DNA from: an uncultured Neisseriaceae bacterium
GTDB lineage: Bacteria > Pseudomonadota > Gammaproteobacteria > Burkholderiales > Neisseriaceae
NCBI GenBank assembly: GCA_945267035.1
Contig: CALYOS010000009.1
Coordinates: forward strand, 1 to 60,128
Length of the DNA: 60,128 nucleotides
Direction: 5' to 3'
Positions 36,919 through 46,552 of this stretch are shown piece by piece. The first letter of the stretch is position 1. Every line of letters begins with the position of its first letter. The notes beneath the pieces are model-generated. The model saw nothing but the letters and a program-made list of their open reading frames with translations, was not told the DNA's origin and made no database searches. The position numbers and the translations under genes were made by a program.

Positions 36919-38622
36919 TCAATCCTCTCTTACTGCTGATACGACAATCTGTCGGTCAATCCACTGGGTATGACTATGATCATGACTGATGAGTAAAACC
37001 GTTTTACCCACACTTAACCGCTCTAACAACGACATAATTTTGGCGGCGGTATCGCTATCAAGATGAGCCGTGGGTTCATCCAACAACCACAATGGCGCAT
37101 TTCGTAATAGTATCTGTGCTAAAGCCAGACGTTGTAACTGTCCTCCGGACATTCCCTGCCCTCTTTCACCCAATATCGTGTTCATCTTTTCCGGTAATTG
37201 TTGGATCAATTCCCATAAGTCAACTTGCTGCAAAACCTCTTGCAATTCAGCTTCCGTGGCTGAATTTTTAGCCAAACGCAGATTATCGGCAATACTCAAC
37301 GCCATAATTGGTGGTGTCTGTGCTAAATAGGCTATAGATTGACGCAGTAATGACAAATTGATAGTGGTGTAATTGTGTTCATTGATATAAATCTCACCGC
37401 TGTAAGGGGCAAAACCGAGCAACGCCTGTAACAAACTCGATTTACCGCTACCACTGGCACCAGTCAGCAACACTCTTTCTTGTGCTTTTACTGTGAAATC
37501 CATTTCAGCTAATCGCACACGCTTATCCCTGCCATGTACACACAATTTTTCTGCCTGAATAACTGGCGGTGTGATCAATAAATAATCACTTCGATCGATG
37601 TTATTTTGCGAAAGTGTCTCCGCCACTTCTAATAATGGCAGCAGATTAGAAGCAGCAGCTTCAGCTTTGGCCTTATCATGATAATCAGCGCCAAGTTGGC
37701 GTAAAGGTAGATAAAATTCTGGAGCCAATAATAAAATTAATAAGGCGCCCTGATAATGTACCGGCACCGAACCTTGTGCCCAGGGTAATACCCCCAGTAA
37801 GCCTAGGCCAAGATAGACCGCAACCAATGCAATAGCTAACGCCGCAAATAATTCCAATACAGCAGTGGAGAGAAAGGCTAGCCGTAACACACCCATGGTG
37901 CGCGCCCGATAAGATTCTGCCGCATGATCAACAGCTGATTGAGCCTGAGAAATGGCTCCTAACCGGCGCAACGTTGGCATGCCGCGCAAGAGATCTAAAA
38001 ATCTTCCGCTTAAGCCAGCTAAGGCAGCCAACTGCTGCCGGTTTTTTCGCGCCGCAGCCTCGCCAAGTAAAATCATAAACACCGGCACCAATGGCGCCGT
38101 AAGTAACAACAAACAAGCGGAGAGCGGACTGTAAATAAAAGTCACGCCTACAATCATCAAAGGAACAAAGACAGCTAATTTTTGTTGCAATACATAATGA
38201 ATGAAGTATCCGTCCAAAGCATCTACCTGCTCTAATACCTGAGTAGATAGTGCCCCATCGCTACCATAGGCACTGCGTTCCGGGCCCAAACTGGCAATAG
38301 CATTTAATAACTTGCTGCGCAAATTCTGCCGGATAGACATACTGGCACGTTGTAACAATTGATCAATAACATAATTAATGAAAGGTCGGAGCAATAAGCA
38401 GGCTGCCAGATAAGGCAATACTGCTCTTAATACAGGCTGAACTAATTGATTGTGTTCCAGCCAAAAGGCGAATAAATAGGCCAATAAACCGTTCTGAATG
38501 ACCATTAACACTGAATTAACCAGCATTAAATACCATGCCAGACGAAAAGTTGTCGCTTGCTGTTGCTGGAATTTGCGTAAAAACTGTTTAGATATATATT
38601 TTGGATCTGAATAATCAACCAC
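36919..38622 (-). CDS. cydD: Thiol reductant ABC exporter subunit CydD
   Basis: CydD is the other half of the CydDC exporter. The 567-residue protein has an N-terminal six-helix membrane domain, with the LLRPFINYVIDQLLQRASMS and KLAVFVPLMIVGVTFIYSPL segments. The ATPase follows with GASGSGKSSLLQALLG, MSGGQLQRLALAQILL and LWLLDEPTAHLD. It lies 51 bases downstream of gluQ and is followed at once by cydC. Having cydDC next to cydABX puts the oxidase and its assembly factors in one 6.6-kb block. Confidence 0.94.
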   Translation of the reverse strand: MVDYSDPKYISKQFLRKFQQQQATTFRLAWYLMLVNSVLMVIQNGLLAYLFAFWLEHNQLVQPVLRAVLPYLAACLLLRPFINYVIDQLLQRASMSIRQNLRSKLLNAIASLGPERSAYGSDGALSTQVLEQVDALDGYFIHYVLQQKLAVFVPLMIVGVTFIYSPLSACLLLLTAPLVPVFMILLGEAAARKNRQQLAALAGLSGRFLDLLRGMPTLRRLGAISQAQSAVDHAAESYRARTMGVLRLAFLSTAVLELFAALAIALVAVYLGLGLLGVLPWAQGSVPVHYQGALLILLLAPEFYLPLRQLGADYHDKAKAEAAASNLLPLLEVAETLSQNNIDRSDYLLITPPVIQAEKLCVHGRDKRVRLAEMDFTVKAQERVLLTGASGSGKSSLLQALLGFAPYSGEIYINEHNYTTINLSLLRQSIAYLAQTPPIMALSIADNLRLAKNSATEAELQEVLQQVDLWELIQQLPEKMNTILGERGQGMSGGQLQRLALAQILLRNAPLWLLDEPTAHLDSDTAAKIMSLLERLSVGKTVLLISHDHSHTQWIDRQIVVSAVRED

Positions 38623-38673
38623 TCATTATCCCCTTTAAATGGCCGGACTCTCTGTAATATGGCATCACTAAGA

Positions 38674-39603
38674 TTAATGCGACAGTTTAGATAGATATTC
38701 TGTTTCAGTATTGATTGGCTCTGGAGCTACCCTCTCTAACTGCCAGTGTTCGACACCCCATTGTAAAAGATCAGCAATATGATCCACCGCCGGAGCCTGT
38801 GGCAATTGAAGATAGTTAAACACCTGTCGCATTAATTGCTCCCTTTGATTAAGATTCAGTACAGGGGCGCAGGTTTGTTTCGACCATTTTTGTCCAAGTT
38901 TATTGGTGAGCAAAGGAACATGAGCATAACAAGGTTGGGGCAAATTTAACAAGCTTTGCAAATAAATTTGTCGGGGAGTGGAACTCAATAAATCTTCTCC
39001 GCGCACAACATGATTTATCCCCTGTACCGCATCATCTACCACCACCGCAAGCTGGTAAGCCCAAAAGCCATCTGCGCGTAATAACACAAAATCTCCCACT
39101 TCTTCATCCAGCTGCTGTTCCTGTAATCCTTGAATAGCATCGATAAAAGTGATTTTTTTAGACGGCGATCTTAACCGCCAGGCCGGTTTTTTGCCAGACT
39201 CTGACTGCCAGTCAGAAGGCAATAACGAACAACGACCTCCATAGACCATTGCGTCAATACCCTCTCCTCTTGCCTCTGCCTGTACGGTTTTACGACTACA
39301 ATAACAGCGATAAACCTGATTATTTGCTTGCAAACGTGATAACGCTTGCTGATATAAATGATGACGTTGACTCTGATAAACGACCGTATCGTCCCAATAA
39401 AGCGCAAAAGCTTCTAGCGTTGACAAAATTGCAGAAGCTGCACCACGCTGTTCGCGCAATGGATCCAAATCCTCCATTCTCACCAGCCATTTTCCCTGAT
39501 GGCTGCGAGCATCCAAATAAGATGCTACTGCAGTTAATAAAGAGCCAATGTGCAACCATCCGGTAGGGCTTGGGGCAAATCGCCCAATATAAGTTTTAGG
39601 CAC
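38674..39603 (-). CDS. gluQ: Glutamyl-Q tRNA(Asp) synthetase
   Basis: GluQ is a truncated glutamyl-tRNA synthetase that attaches glutamate to queuosine at position 34 of tRNA-Asp. The 309-residue protein has the class-I start [20 protein letters not shown] (HIGH-like), a zinc-site region [12 protein letters not shown], and the [10 protein letters not shown] form of the KMSKS loop. It lacks the anticodon-binding domain, which distinguishes it from GltX. The tRNA-Asp it would modify is encoded at 44.1 kb. It leads the gluQ-cydD-cydC run. Confidence 0.95.
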   Translation of the reverse strand: MPKTYIGRFAPSPTGWLHIGSLLTAVASYLDARSHQGKWLVRMEDLDPLREQRGAASAILSTLEAFALYWDDTVVYQSQRHHLYQQALSRLQANNQVYRCYCSRKTVQAEARGEGIDAMVYGGRCSLLPSDWQSESGKKPAWRLRSPSKKITFIDAIQGLQEQQLDEEVGDFVLLRADGFWAYQLAVVVDDAVQGINHVVRGEDLLSSTPRQIYLQSLLNLPQPCYAHVPLLTNKLGQKWSKQTCAPVLNLNQREQLMRQVFNYLQLPQAPAVDHIADLLQWGVEHWQLERVAPEPINTETEYLSKLSH

Positions 39604-39864
39604 AATCCATATCCATAAATCTTAAATTATTCATTGCATTAACCAAGCCTTCAATGTCCTTTCAGCAACTTACAAGAATAAAACCAACTCAATAAATAAT
39701 CCCTTTACACTCCTAATTTGTATTTATCGATTGGTTTACTGAGATGAATTAACGTTTCTGGCTTAAGGGTTTCCAATAAGATTTAATCAAAAATCCTATT
39801 AAATGTATAATCAGTCATCGAACCAAACTTTGCACCATGACACCAGCCGTCATGTTGGAGTACT

Positions 39865-40542
39865 ATGCTTAGCACCTCATCTTCCCTACTAATTATTGAT
39901 ACCAGCACCAATTATCTATCACTTGGGTTATATCAAAACAACACAACTCACAGCATATATGAAGCTGTAGGCACCAAACAATCAGACTATATTTTACCGA
40001 GAATTCAACAATTATTGCAGCAACATCAGACCACCCTATCAAAACTGAAGGCTATTGTCTATGCGCAAGGACCAGGTGCTTTTACTGGTCTAAGAATTGG
40101 ACTCGGGGTCGCTACTGGATTGGGTTTAGCAACTGATTTACCACTGATCGGAATACCCTGTCTGGATGCTGTCGCCGCACTTAAGCCCGCACAACCCTGT
40201 GTTTTGGCCGCTACAGATGCACGCATGAATGAATTATTCTTTGCCTGGTATAACACACTTAATCATACCCGCCTGAGTGATTATCAGGTAGGATCAGCAA
40301 ACAGCATTCAGCTGCCTGACGGAAACCTTGAAGGTATCGGTGTTGGTAATGCATTTGGATTAAATATTGATTTGCCCGTCGCAGGAGAGAATTTAATGCC
40401 TACTGCAGAAATTTATGCTGAGCTGGCTTTAACCGGACGCTATCCCCTTACTGACAGCGCCCATGCCAGTCTGCATTATGTGCGCAATAAAATTGCTCTG
40501 ACTGCTGCCGAGCAGGCAGCCAGAAAAGCAGAGCGTGGTTGA
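39865..40542 (+). CDS. tsaB: tRNA threonylcarbamoyladenosine synthesis protein TsaB
   Basis: TsaB is the scaffold partner of TsaD in making t6A37 in ANN-decoding tRNAs. The 225-residue protein has the ASKHA-type start LLIIDTSTNYLSLGLYQ, then the QGPGAFTGLRIGLGVATGLG segment and the usual short C-terminal region. It starts a plus-strand operon: its stop (TGA) overlaps the rimI ATG by one base. The upstream gap of 261 bases separates it from the divergent gluQ. Confidence 0.95.
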   Translation: MLSTSSSLLIIDTSTNYLSLGLYQNNTTHSIYEAVGTKQSDYILPRIQQLLQQHQTTLSKLKAIVYAQGPGAFTGLRIGLGVATGLGLATDLPLIGIPCLDAVAALKPAQPCVLAATDARMNELFFAWYNTLNHTRLSDYQVGSANSIQLPDGNLEGIGVGNAFGLNIDLPVAGENLMPTAEIYAELALTGRYPLTDSAHASLHYVRNKIALTAAEQAARKAERG

Positions 40543-40973
40543 TGGTGATCCGCACAGCATCTTGGTCGGATTTACCGGCACTGGTTAATTTAGAAAAGTT
40601 ATGCAATCCCGTACCGTGGTCTACGCAGCAGCTCGAGGCAACACTGAATCTGCCCGAACCGATCTGGGTGATGGAAAATGCACAGCATAGCATTGTTGCT
40701 ATGTTGGTGTGGCAAACTCTCGTCGACGAGGCAGAAATACACCTCCTCAATACCCATCCGCATTACCGAAGACGAGGCTATGCCAGCAAATTACTTAATC
40801 ATCTCGGTATAATAGCGCAACAGCAGAATATGCAGCGTCTCCTACTTGAAGTTCGTGCCGGTAATACTAACGCACAACAACTTTATCGACAGCATGGATT
40901 CACTGAGTGTGGAATACGTAAACATTATTACTCTGATGGCGAAGATGCCGTGTTAATGGAAAAAATATGTTAG
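40542..40973 (+). CDS. rimI: Ribosomal-protein-alanine N-acetyltransferase
   Basis: RimI acetylates the N-terminal alanine of ribosomal protein S18. The 143-residue GNAT protein has the acetyl-CoA loop YRRRGYASKLLNHL (about 78-91) and the late NTNAQQLYRQHGF motif followed by RKHYYSDGEDAVLM, which is RimI-specific. The ATG that overlaps the tsaB stop is preferred over a TTG one codon earlier. It overlaps the downstream glycosylase-like gene by seven bases. Confidence 0.94.
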   Translation: MVIRTASWSDLPALVNLEKLCNPVPWSTQQLEATLNLPEPIWVMENAQHSIVAMLVWQTLVDEAEIHLLNTHPHYRRRGYASKLLNHLGIIAQQQNMQRLLLEVRAGNTNAQQLYRQHGFTECGIRKHYYSDGEDAVLMEKIC

Positions 40974-41866
40974 ACAGTCGCTACCTTTACCTACATGAAG
41001 CCCTTGGCTTAGGACCAATGTGGCTGTCACAAACCGCTCATTTGCATCAATCCAAGCCCGAATCTGACAGCACACCAATCACCGCAACGCAGGCGCAAGA
41101 CACCAGCACGAAAACGCACCCAGACGCAAGAATATCTGTGGTCAATTCTGAGCTACATCCTGCTATAAACGATCCTGAAAGCACCGCTTCCCATTTACCT
41201 ACTACTGATCATCGCTTGAGCACACTGCAAAACATCCTAGGCAGTTCTCAAACCGTTAATCACACCTTAACCCCTGCTCCTTCACAAGCTGTAACCGACA
41301 CAGCCAACATCGCTTCTCAATTAAACCAAGTCGTAACAGAACAGATACTCAAATTTGAAGACATACCTGCGGCCGTTGCTGCTTGCACTCGATGCAGTTT
41401 GCATCAAGAACGTTGTGCTCCGATTGTCGGACACGGTGCCATTAATGCTCGATTATTGGTTATTACCCCTAATCCAGCTCCATTAGATGACACTTCTCAA
41501 CAACTTTTCAGTGGCGAAGCCGGTAAACTATTAAGCAATATGCTCGCTGCAATCAACATCGGTGCTGATGAAGTTTTCTATACCAGTCAGGTAAAATGCG
41601 CTCCAAACATCAGTCTGCGTATCACCCAAGACCAAATTCAAGCATGTTTACCTGCACTGAAAGCACAAATTGAACAAATCAAGCCGCGAGCTATATTACT
41701 TCTTGGACAAGTTTTCAAACAACTAGAAGAACAATCAAATTTGCAACAATATTTAAACCACATTCCATATGTCATTGCACCGCATCCTGCACGGTTGCTA
41801 CGCCAAAGCCATCTCAAAGCTTCCGCTTGGGCTGCACTCAAAATTTTACACAAATTTTTACAATAA
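40967..41866 (+). CDS. Uracil-DNA-glycosylase-superfamily protein with a psi-like N-terminus
   Basis: The 299-residue protein has three parts. Residues 1-20 contain YLHEALGLGPMWL, resembling the N-terminal collar-binding motif of the clamp-loader psi subunit (HolD, LxxLGIxxW). Residues 25-130 are a Ser/Thr/Gln-rich, probably disordered linker. Residues 135-299 are a family-4-type UDG domain with the four cluster cysteines in order (CTRC, VKCAPN, IQACLPA) and the HPARLLR motif. The glycosylase motif usually reading GEAPG is replaced by TPNPA, so the catalytic acidic residue appears lost. It is coupled to rimI, the neighbour of holD in E. coli. Confidence 0.8.
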   Translation: MLDSRYLYLHEALGLGPMWLSQTAHLHQSKPESDSTPITATQAQDTSTKTHPDARISVVNSELHPAINDPESTASHLPTTDHRLSTLQNILGSSQTVNHTLTPAPSQAVTDTANIASQLNQVVTEQILKFEDIPAAVAACTRCSLHQERCAPIVGHGAINARLLVITPNPAPLDDTSQQLFSGEAGKLLSNMLAAINIGADEVFYTSQVKCAPNISLRITQDQIQACLPALKAQIEQIKPRAILLLGQVFKQLEEQSNLQQYLNHIPYVIAPHPARLLRQSHLKASAWAALKILHKFLQ

Positions 41867-41968
41867 TTATCATAATCAGCCATTCTTTAAACTCTTAATC
41901 CACACAACATTTTACAACCATGTTAAAATATGCTAATAAAATTTATATTTAAATAAAATCAATAGATT

Positions 41969-43939
41969 ATGCATATTTCTCTTGGTCCTATCGTCATGAT
42001 ACTGTTAGTGGCTGTGTTGGCTGCTATCATCTGCCGGCGCCTGCATATTCCCACCATGCTGGGATATCTGGTAGTGGGTTTTATTGCCGGACCCGGCTGG
42101 CTACATTTAATTAATCAAAATCATGCCACTGAATTCATTGGCGAAATTGGCATTACCTTCCTCATGTTTAGCATTGGGTTGGAATTTTCCATAGGTAAAC
42201 TCAAAGCCATGCGTAGGCTGGTACTGGGCTTAGGAGGATTACAAGTTGCCCTGACACTAACAGCTTTATTCCTCATATTCGCCATCATGGGCATCAAATT
42301 AACGTGGGCATTCACCCTCGCAGCGGCCATGACCATGTCTTCTACGGCTATCGTCAGTCGTATCATGGTGGAAAAAAATGAATTAGGACAGCATTATGGT
42401 CACATGATCATGGGTGTGCTTTTAATGCAAGACATTGCCGTTGTGCCGTTGATGATTTTATTTCCGGCAATCGCCCACAGCAGTGACGGTCTGTTCTTGC
42501 AAATGGGTAAAGCTTTATTAACCATGATCGTGGCACTCGGTCTACTATTGGTTGTTGGCAGTAAAATCATGCCTTCATGGTTTCGCTTGATTGCCCGCAC
42601 CAAGTCCAGCGAACTCTTTATGATTAACGTATTGTTGGTCACACTGGGTGTTGCTTATTTAACTCAGCTTGCAGGTCTGTCACTCGCTCTAGGCGCCTTT
42701 GTAGCTGGTATGCTGATTTCAGAAACTGAATATCGGTATCAAGTCGAAGATGATATTCGTCCCTTCCGCGATATATTGTTAGGTTTCTTCTTCATCACCA
42801 TCGGGATGAAACTGAATATTCAAGTGCTCCAATCCAGCTGGATGATGGTATTAATTATGCTGGGTCTATTGCTAATATTAAAAGCGGTAGTCATTTTCGG
42901 TGCCTGCTATTACATGAAAGAGAAAAGCACCGATGGAGTAAAAACAGCATTATATCTAGCGCAGGGTGGTGAGTTTGGCTTCGTTATGCTCGCCATCGGT
43001 GGCTCACTTAAGCTAATCTCCCTGAATCTGCAACAAACTGCCATTGCAGCCATCCTACTTTCAATGATGTTGGCTCCCTTCATCATGAAAAGTACAGACA
43101 AAATACTAAAATTGATGGTCAAACGCAGTTGGGACGAACAAGCTGTAGACTTACAAAGCATCTTAGTCGAAACCATGAACAAAACCGATCATATTCTAAT
43201 CATTGGCTTCGGACGCTGTGGGCAGAACATTGCTCGCATACTGCAACAAGAAAATACCCCCTACTATGCCCTCGACCTGGATGCAGAACGTGTAGCTACC
43301 GCTAAAACTGCGGGCGAACCAGTCACCTTTGGCGATGCCAAACGACAGGAAGTCTTACAAGCCGCAGGATTAAAAAGAGCTAATATGGTGCTGATTACCA
43401 TCAAAAATACCGCTGAAGCCAAACATATATTGAATAATATCATGCTGATTATTCCCACAATGCCGGTTATCGTGCGCGTAGGAAACGATGACAGCATACC
43501 TGCCTTTACCAACATGGGGGCAGACGACATCGTATCAGATGAAAAAGAATCCAGCTTGACTCTTGCCAGTCAGGCACTACTTAGCTCGGGTAAACCATTT
43601 GAAGAAGTTTATGAAATCATGCAAAAAATCCGGCAGAATCGCTACCAAGCTCTGGAGGGTTTATTTGCTGGTAGTAATGATGAAATATCTGGAGAACATC
43701 TGCATTATTACCGTCAAGCCTTTACCCTTCCACCTGATGCCTATCTAGTGGGTAAAAGTATTAACGATCTGCCTTTAGATAAATTAAAAATCAAATTGCT
43801 TTCAGTCCGTCGTAATGCCCACCAATTACGCACATTTGATGATCAATTTCGCTTCAAAAATCAGGATACACTGGTATTACTCGGACCTCGCGATAAAGTA
43901 ATTTTGTTTGAAAACTGGTCATTACAGGGAAACAATTAA
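41969..43939 (+). CDS. CPA2-family monovalent cation:proton antiporter (Kef-like)
   Basis: This 656-residue inner-membrane protein exchanges K+ or Na+ for protons. It has about 12-13 membrane helices in its first 385 residues (RRLHIPTMLGYLVVGFIAGP, SALGAFVAGML-type segments). A Rossmann-fold RCK/TrkA-N domain follows (ILIIGFGRCGQNIARILQQ, about 410-530), then a TrkA-C domain (QAFTLPPDAYLVGKSINDLP, 585-650). It is of the KefB/KefC/YbaL type, but which ion or glutathione adduct controls it cannot be told. No KefF/G partner is adjacent. Confidence 0.92.
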   Translation: MHISLGPIVMILLVAVLAAIICRRLHIPTMLGYLVVGFIAGPGWLHLINQNHATEFIGEIGITFLMFSIGLEFSIGKLKAMRRLVLGLGGLQVALTLTALFLIFAIMGIKLTWAFTLAAAMTMSSTAIVSRIMVEKNELGQHYGHMIMGVLLMQDIAVVPLMILFPAIAHSSDGLFLQMGKALLTMIVALGLLLVVGSKIMPSWFRLIARTKSSELFMINVLLVTLGVAYLTQLAGLSLALGAFVAGMLISETEYRYQVEDDIRPFRDILLGFFFITIGMKLNIQVLQSSWMMVLIMLGLLLILKAVVIFGACYYMKEKSTDGVKTALYLAQGGEFGFVMLAIGGSLKLISLNLQQTAIAAILLSMMLAPFIMKSTDKILKLMVKRSWDEQAVDLQSILVETMNKTDHILIIGFGRCGQNIARILQQENTPYYALDLDAERVATAKTAGEPVTFGDAKRQEVLQAAGLKRANMVLITIKNTAEAKHILNNIMLIIPTMPVIVRVGNDDSIPAFTNMGADDIVSDEKESSLTLASQALLSSGKPFEEVYEIMQKIRQNRYQALEGLFAGSNDEISGEHLHYYRQAFTLPPDAYLVGKSINDLPLDKLKIKLLSVRRNAHQLRTFDDQFRFKNQDTLVLLGPRDKVILFENWSLQGNN

Positions 43940-43957
43940 TTTTTTCACCTTAGGGTC

Positions 43958-43986
43958 TTGCCATATTCCTGAGTATCTGGTTTAAT
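43958..43986 (+). promoter_or_regulatory. Promoter of the tRNA-Val/tRNA-Asp unit
   Basis: TTGCCA (43958-43963), a 17-base spacer and TTTAAT (43981-43986) lie 16 bases before the first tRNA, a spacing suited to a short pre-tRNA leader. It is inferred from the match and position. Confidence 0.45.
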
Positions 43987-44002
43987 AGCGTCTTTCCCAA
44001 AC

Positions 44003-44078
44003 GGGTGATTAGCTCAGTTGGTAGAGCGTCTGCCTTACAAGCAGAATGTCGGCGGTTCGACTCCGTCATCACCCACCA
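44003..44078 (+). tRNA. tRNA-Val (anticodon UAC)
   Basis: The 76-base cloverleaf has an acceptor stem GGGTGAT/ATCACCC, a D arm containing AGCTCAGTTGGTAGAGC, an anticodon loop CTTACAA with TAC, and a T arm with GGTTCGACTCC. The CCA end is encoded. It reads GUA and probably other valine codons. Confidence 0.97.
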
Positions 44079-44110
44079 GTTTTTAGTTTTATGCATAGCA
44101 TAGAATATGC

Positions 44111-44187
44111 GCGGTGGTAGCTCAGTTGGTTAGAGTACCGGCCTGTCACGCCGGGGGTCGCGGGTTCGAGCCCCGTCCGCCGCGCCA
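44111..44187 (+). tRNA. tRNA-Asp (anticodon GUC)
   Basis: The 77-base cloverleaf has an acceptor stem GCGGTGG/CCGCCGC with one G-U pair. The anticodon arm CCGGCCTGTCACGCCGG has GTC in the loop, and the T arm is GCGGGTTCGAGCCCCGT. Discriminator G and CCA are encoded. It is the expected substrate of queuosine modification and of the GluQ encoded at 38.7-39.6 kb. Confidence 0.97.
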
Positions 44188-44196
44188 CAATATCGT

Positions 44197-44226
44197 AAAA
44201 AAGCACAGCAAAAGCTGTGCTTTTTT
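44197..44226 (+). terminator. Terminator of the tRNA unit
   Basis: AAAAAAGCACAGC and GCTGTGCTTTTTT form a perfect 13-bp stem with an AAAA loop, ending in a T-run, ten bases after tRNA-Asp. It is symmetrical enough to work in both directions. Confidence 0.92.
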
Positions 44227-44286
44227 ATTGCGCATAGTTGCCAAATATCTTCAACACTCTTTAATTAAAATCAGTTTTCAAAAAAA

Positions 44287-44450
44287 TTAAGCAGCCAAGT
44301 CCTGATCAGCAACCAGTCTGATTAAATCGCCATAGCTTAATTGAAATTATTTAAGCTGACACACATAGTGCAACAAACCTGTAAAGCAAGCACAGCGACG
44401 ACATCTTTACCCAACTAACTCAAGTTTTCATCCTCTTCTAGGATGCACCT
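44287..44450 (-). pseudogene. Decayed gene fragment
   Basis: Read on the minus strand, protein-like segments continue across breaks. LEEDENLS, a TAG and LGKDVVAVLALQ come first, then a frame change to GLLHYVCQLK, a TAA, and FQLSYGDLIRLVADQDLAA ending at a proper TAA. Two stops and one frame change in about 55 codons mark it as decayed. No family is recognised. Confidence 0.4.
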
Positions 44451-45577
44451 AAATACGAGAATTTAAAAATACATTTAATCTCAGCTCATCCCACCTTGTA
44501 CTTCATAACTGAAACATCAGATCACGTACGTTAAAAATCGCATCATATAAAAACTCATTATTGGTGTTTCACTTAGTCCAACAATATTGAGTAAAAGCAT
44601 CAAATAGTTCAGATGATCATGCAAACCAGAGCTGTATCAAAAATTTTTAAGCTTAACACATAGCACAAATGTCTATATCTATTGGTAAAACAACCATTAA
44701 ACCAAGGAACAAAAGACTTAACCTGTCTCCCACTCAATCACTATAAGATTTTTTCCCTACCAATAAAATATTTAACCAACCATCTCCATAACAAACATCA
44801 AACTAAGCTATACAGATCAACAAACTAAACTATACAGATCAGCCAATTGATTAACATAGATAGCAATAAAAATTTTGTTATTCCCCATTCAACTGAGTTG
44901 AATAATTAAAGAATCAGATAGCAAAAACAAGATTAAAAAATCGCACTGATCATTAAAAAATCATCATAAATAGATCAAATAAAGATAAAAACTTATATAA
45001 ATACTGATTACTACATTAAAACCCATATCATTTTCATTTAATTTATCCAAAAGTTAATGCTAGAGAATTTATCAGTCTTACACCACTTCATGTCACAAAG
45101 ATAAATGAATAAACTTCATCCAGCCGTATTTAAAACTCGAGATTATCCATCCCATAAATAGCAGTTAAATAGAATTCTAATCATATAAATTAATTGATAT
45201 GCTATGTAAGCAAAGCAATACGATTTCTATTGATCAATATGAACCTTCCCTTAGACAAAGACCATCAATGACCGCATCACCCATTTATGATTTATCTTAA
45301 TGATTTTATTGAGCAAAAATTCAATAATAGAAAAAAATATTATTTTTATATACCTAACAACTCAAAAAGAATTTTTTCCCATATTGATTGCCCCCCCTGC
45401 CATTCATTCAGCTTTTAATCATGAATACATGATTAGCCACAAAAGGAACGTTAAATCTCAGCCAATATCCGCAAATTTGACCTATAATATCCCCCAATGA
45501 TATTTGCAAGAAGATTGAATAAAATCTTGTCATTTTCTTTTTATATACAGACTCTATTTTTTTAACAGAGGGGCTTA
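44451..45577. other. 1.1-kb AT-rich gap upstream of the LysR gene
   Basis: No intact gene is seen. A two-copy tandem direct repeat lies at 44798-44841. A 66-codon frame at 45300-45500 is low-complexity and not supported. The region just upstream of the LysR gene should hold its promoter and autoregulatory site, but no clear dyad was found. Confidence 0.45.
44798..44841. repeat. Tandem direct repeat, two 22-bp units
   Basis: AAACTAAGCTATACAGATCA (44800-44819) is repeated as AAACTAAACTATACAGATCA (44822-44841), differing at one position, with a 22-base period (two helical turns). Such phasing could place two protein sites on one face of DNA; it could also be a simple slippage duplication. Confidence 0.75.
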
Positions 45578-46552
45578 ATGTCTAATCAAATACTGATTCG
45601 ACCCGAATATAAACACGAAAATTCTGCAATATACAGCAGACATTTACCCACAATCAGACAACTTCAATATTTTCTGGCTGTGTGTGAAGAAGGTAATTTT
45701 CGCAAGGCAGCCAGTAGGCTCGGGATTAGTCAGCCGCCTTTATCTATGCAGATTAAGGAATTGGAAGAAAAATTACAGACCATCCTTCTGATACGCAATA
45801 CCCGCTATGTATTGCTTACAGAACAAGGCAAAATGTTTCGGGATTTGGCGCAAAATTGGCTTGAAAATTTATCCAAAACCATCACCAATGTTAATAAACA
45901 ACCCATCGACAAAGTCACACTGGGTATCACCAAAATTCTTGGGTTTAACTTCATCCCCTTACTGCGCAATTTCACCACTCATTTTCAGCAACAAATCGAT
46001 ATCTTGCAACAAGACTATTCCTCAAAAGAGCTAATAGCAGAATTCACCAAAAAAAATATAGATTTAGTGATTGTTTCTGACTACAAAAACAATAACAAAC
46101 AGGTAAATAGCCTCTTGGTATACCAAGAGCCCTTAGTCTTAGCACTACCAGAACATCATCCAGCCAGTTCTCAGGAGCGCATAGATTTAAATACCGTGGT
46201 AGATTTACCCTTATACTGCTGCAAACGTTATCAAAATCCTGATTTGTACGAAAAATTAATCAGGGTAATGAGCCATCTATCCAAACCTATAGCAATGCAA
46301 CCAAAATTACCTAATTTCCTCACCATGCTGATGGAAATCGCTATGGGCAGAGGTATGCTGTTATTGCCACAATCCATGGCACAGGCGCACATACAAGGAG
46401 CAGTTTATAAAAAATTGACGCTTGAATATGAAAAACAACTAGCTTTAGATATGCATCTGCTCTGGCATCAGTCAAATGATGACAATCCAACCATAAAATC
46501 AATGATCGAATTTTTACAAAAAAACAGAACAGAAACAGAATATATTGAATAA
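45578..46552 (+). CDS. LysR-family transcriptional regulator
   Basis: The 324-residue protein has an N-terminal winged helix-turn-helix starting after a 25-residue extension (TIRQLQYFLAVCEEGNFRKA, then ASRLGISQPPLSMQIKELEE), then the usual substrate-binding domain with TLGITKILGFNFIPLLRNF. AGAGGGG before the ATG is a good ribosome site. It reads toward the aldo/keto reductase gene 196 bases downstream on the same strand and may control it. The co-inducer cannot be predicted. Confidence 0.92.
   Translation: MSNQILIRPEYKHENSAIYSRHLPTIRQLQYFLAVCEEGNFRKAASRLGISQPPLSMQIKELEEKLQTILLIRNTRYVLLTEQGKMFRDLAQNWLENLSKTITNVNKQPIDKVTLGITKILGFNFIPLLRNFTTHFQQQIDILQQDYSSKELIAEFTKKNIDLVIVSDYKNNNKQVNSLLVYQEPLVLALPEHHPASSQERIDLNTVVDLPLYCCKRYQNPDLYEKLIRVMSHLSKPIAMQPKLPNFLTMLMEIAMGRGMLLLPQSMAQAHIQGAVYKKLTLEYEKQLALDMHLLWHQSNDDNPTIKSMIEFLQKNRTETEYIE

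Noticed and set aside
39249-39566. 105-codon frame opposite gluQ
   Set aside because: Antisense shadow of gluQ with no supporting motif.
45300-45500. 66-codon frame upstream of the LysR gene
   Set aside because: Ile/Asn/Lys-rich low-complexity sequence in an AT-rich gap, no ribosome site, no recognisable feature.
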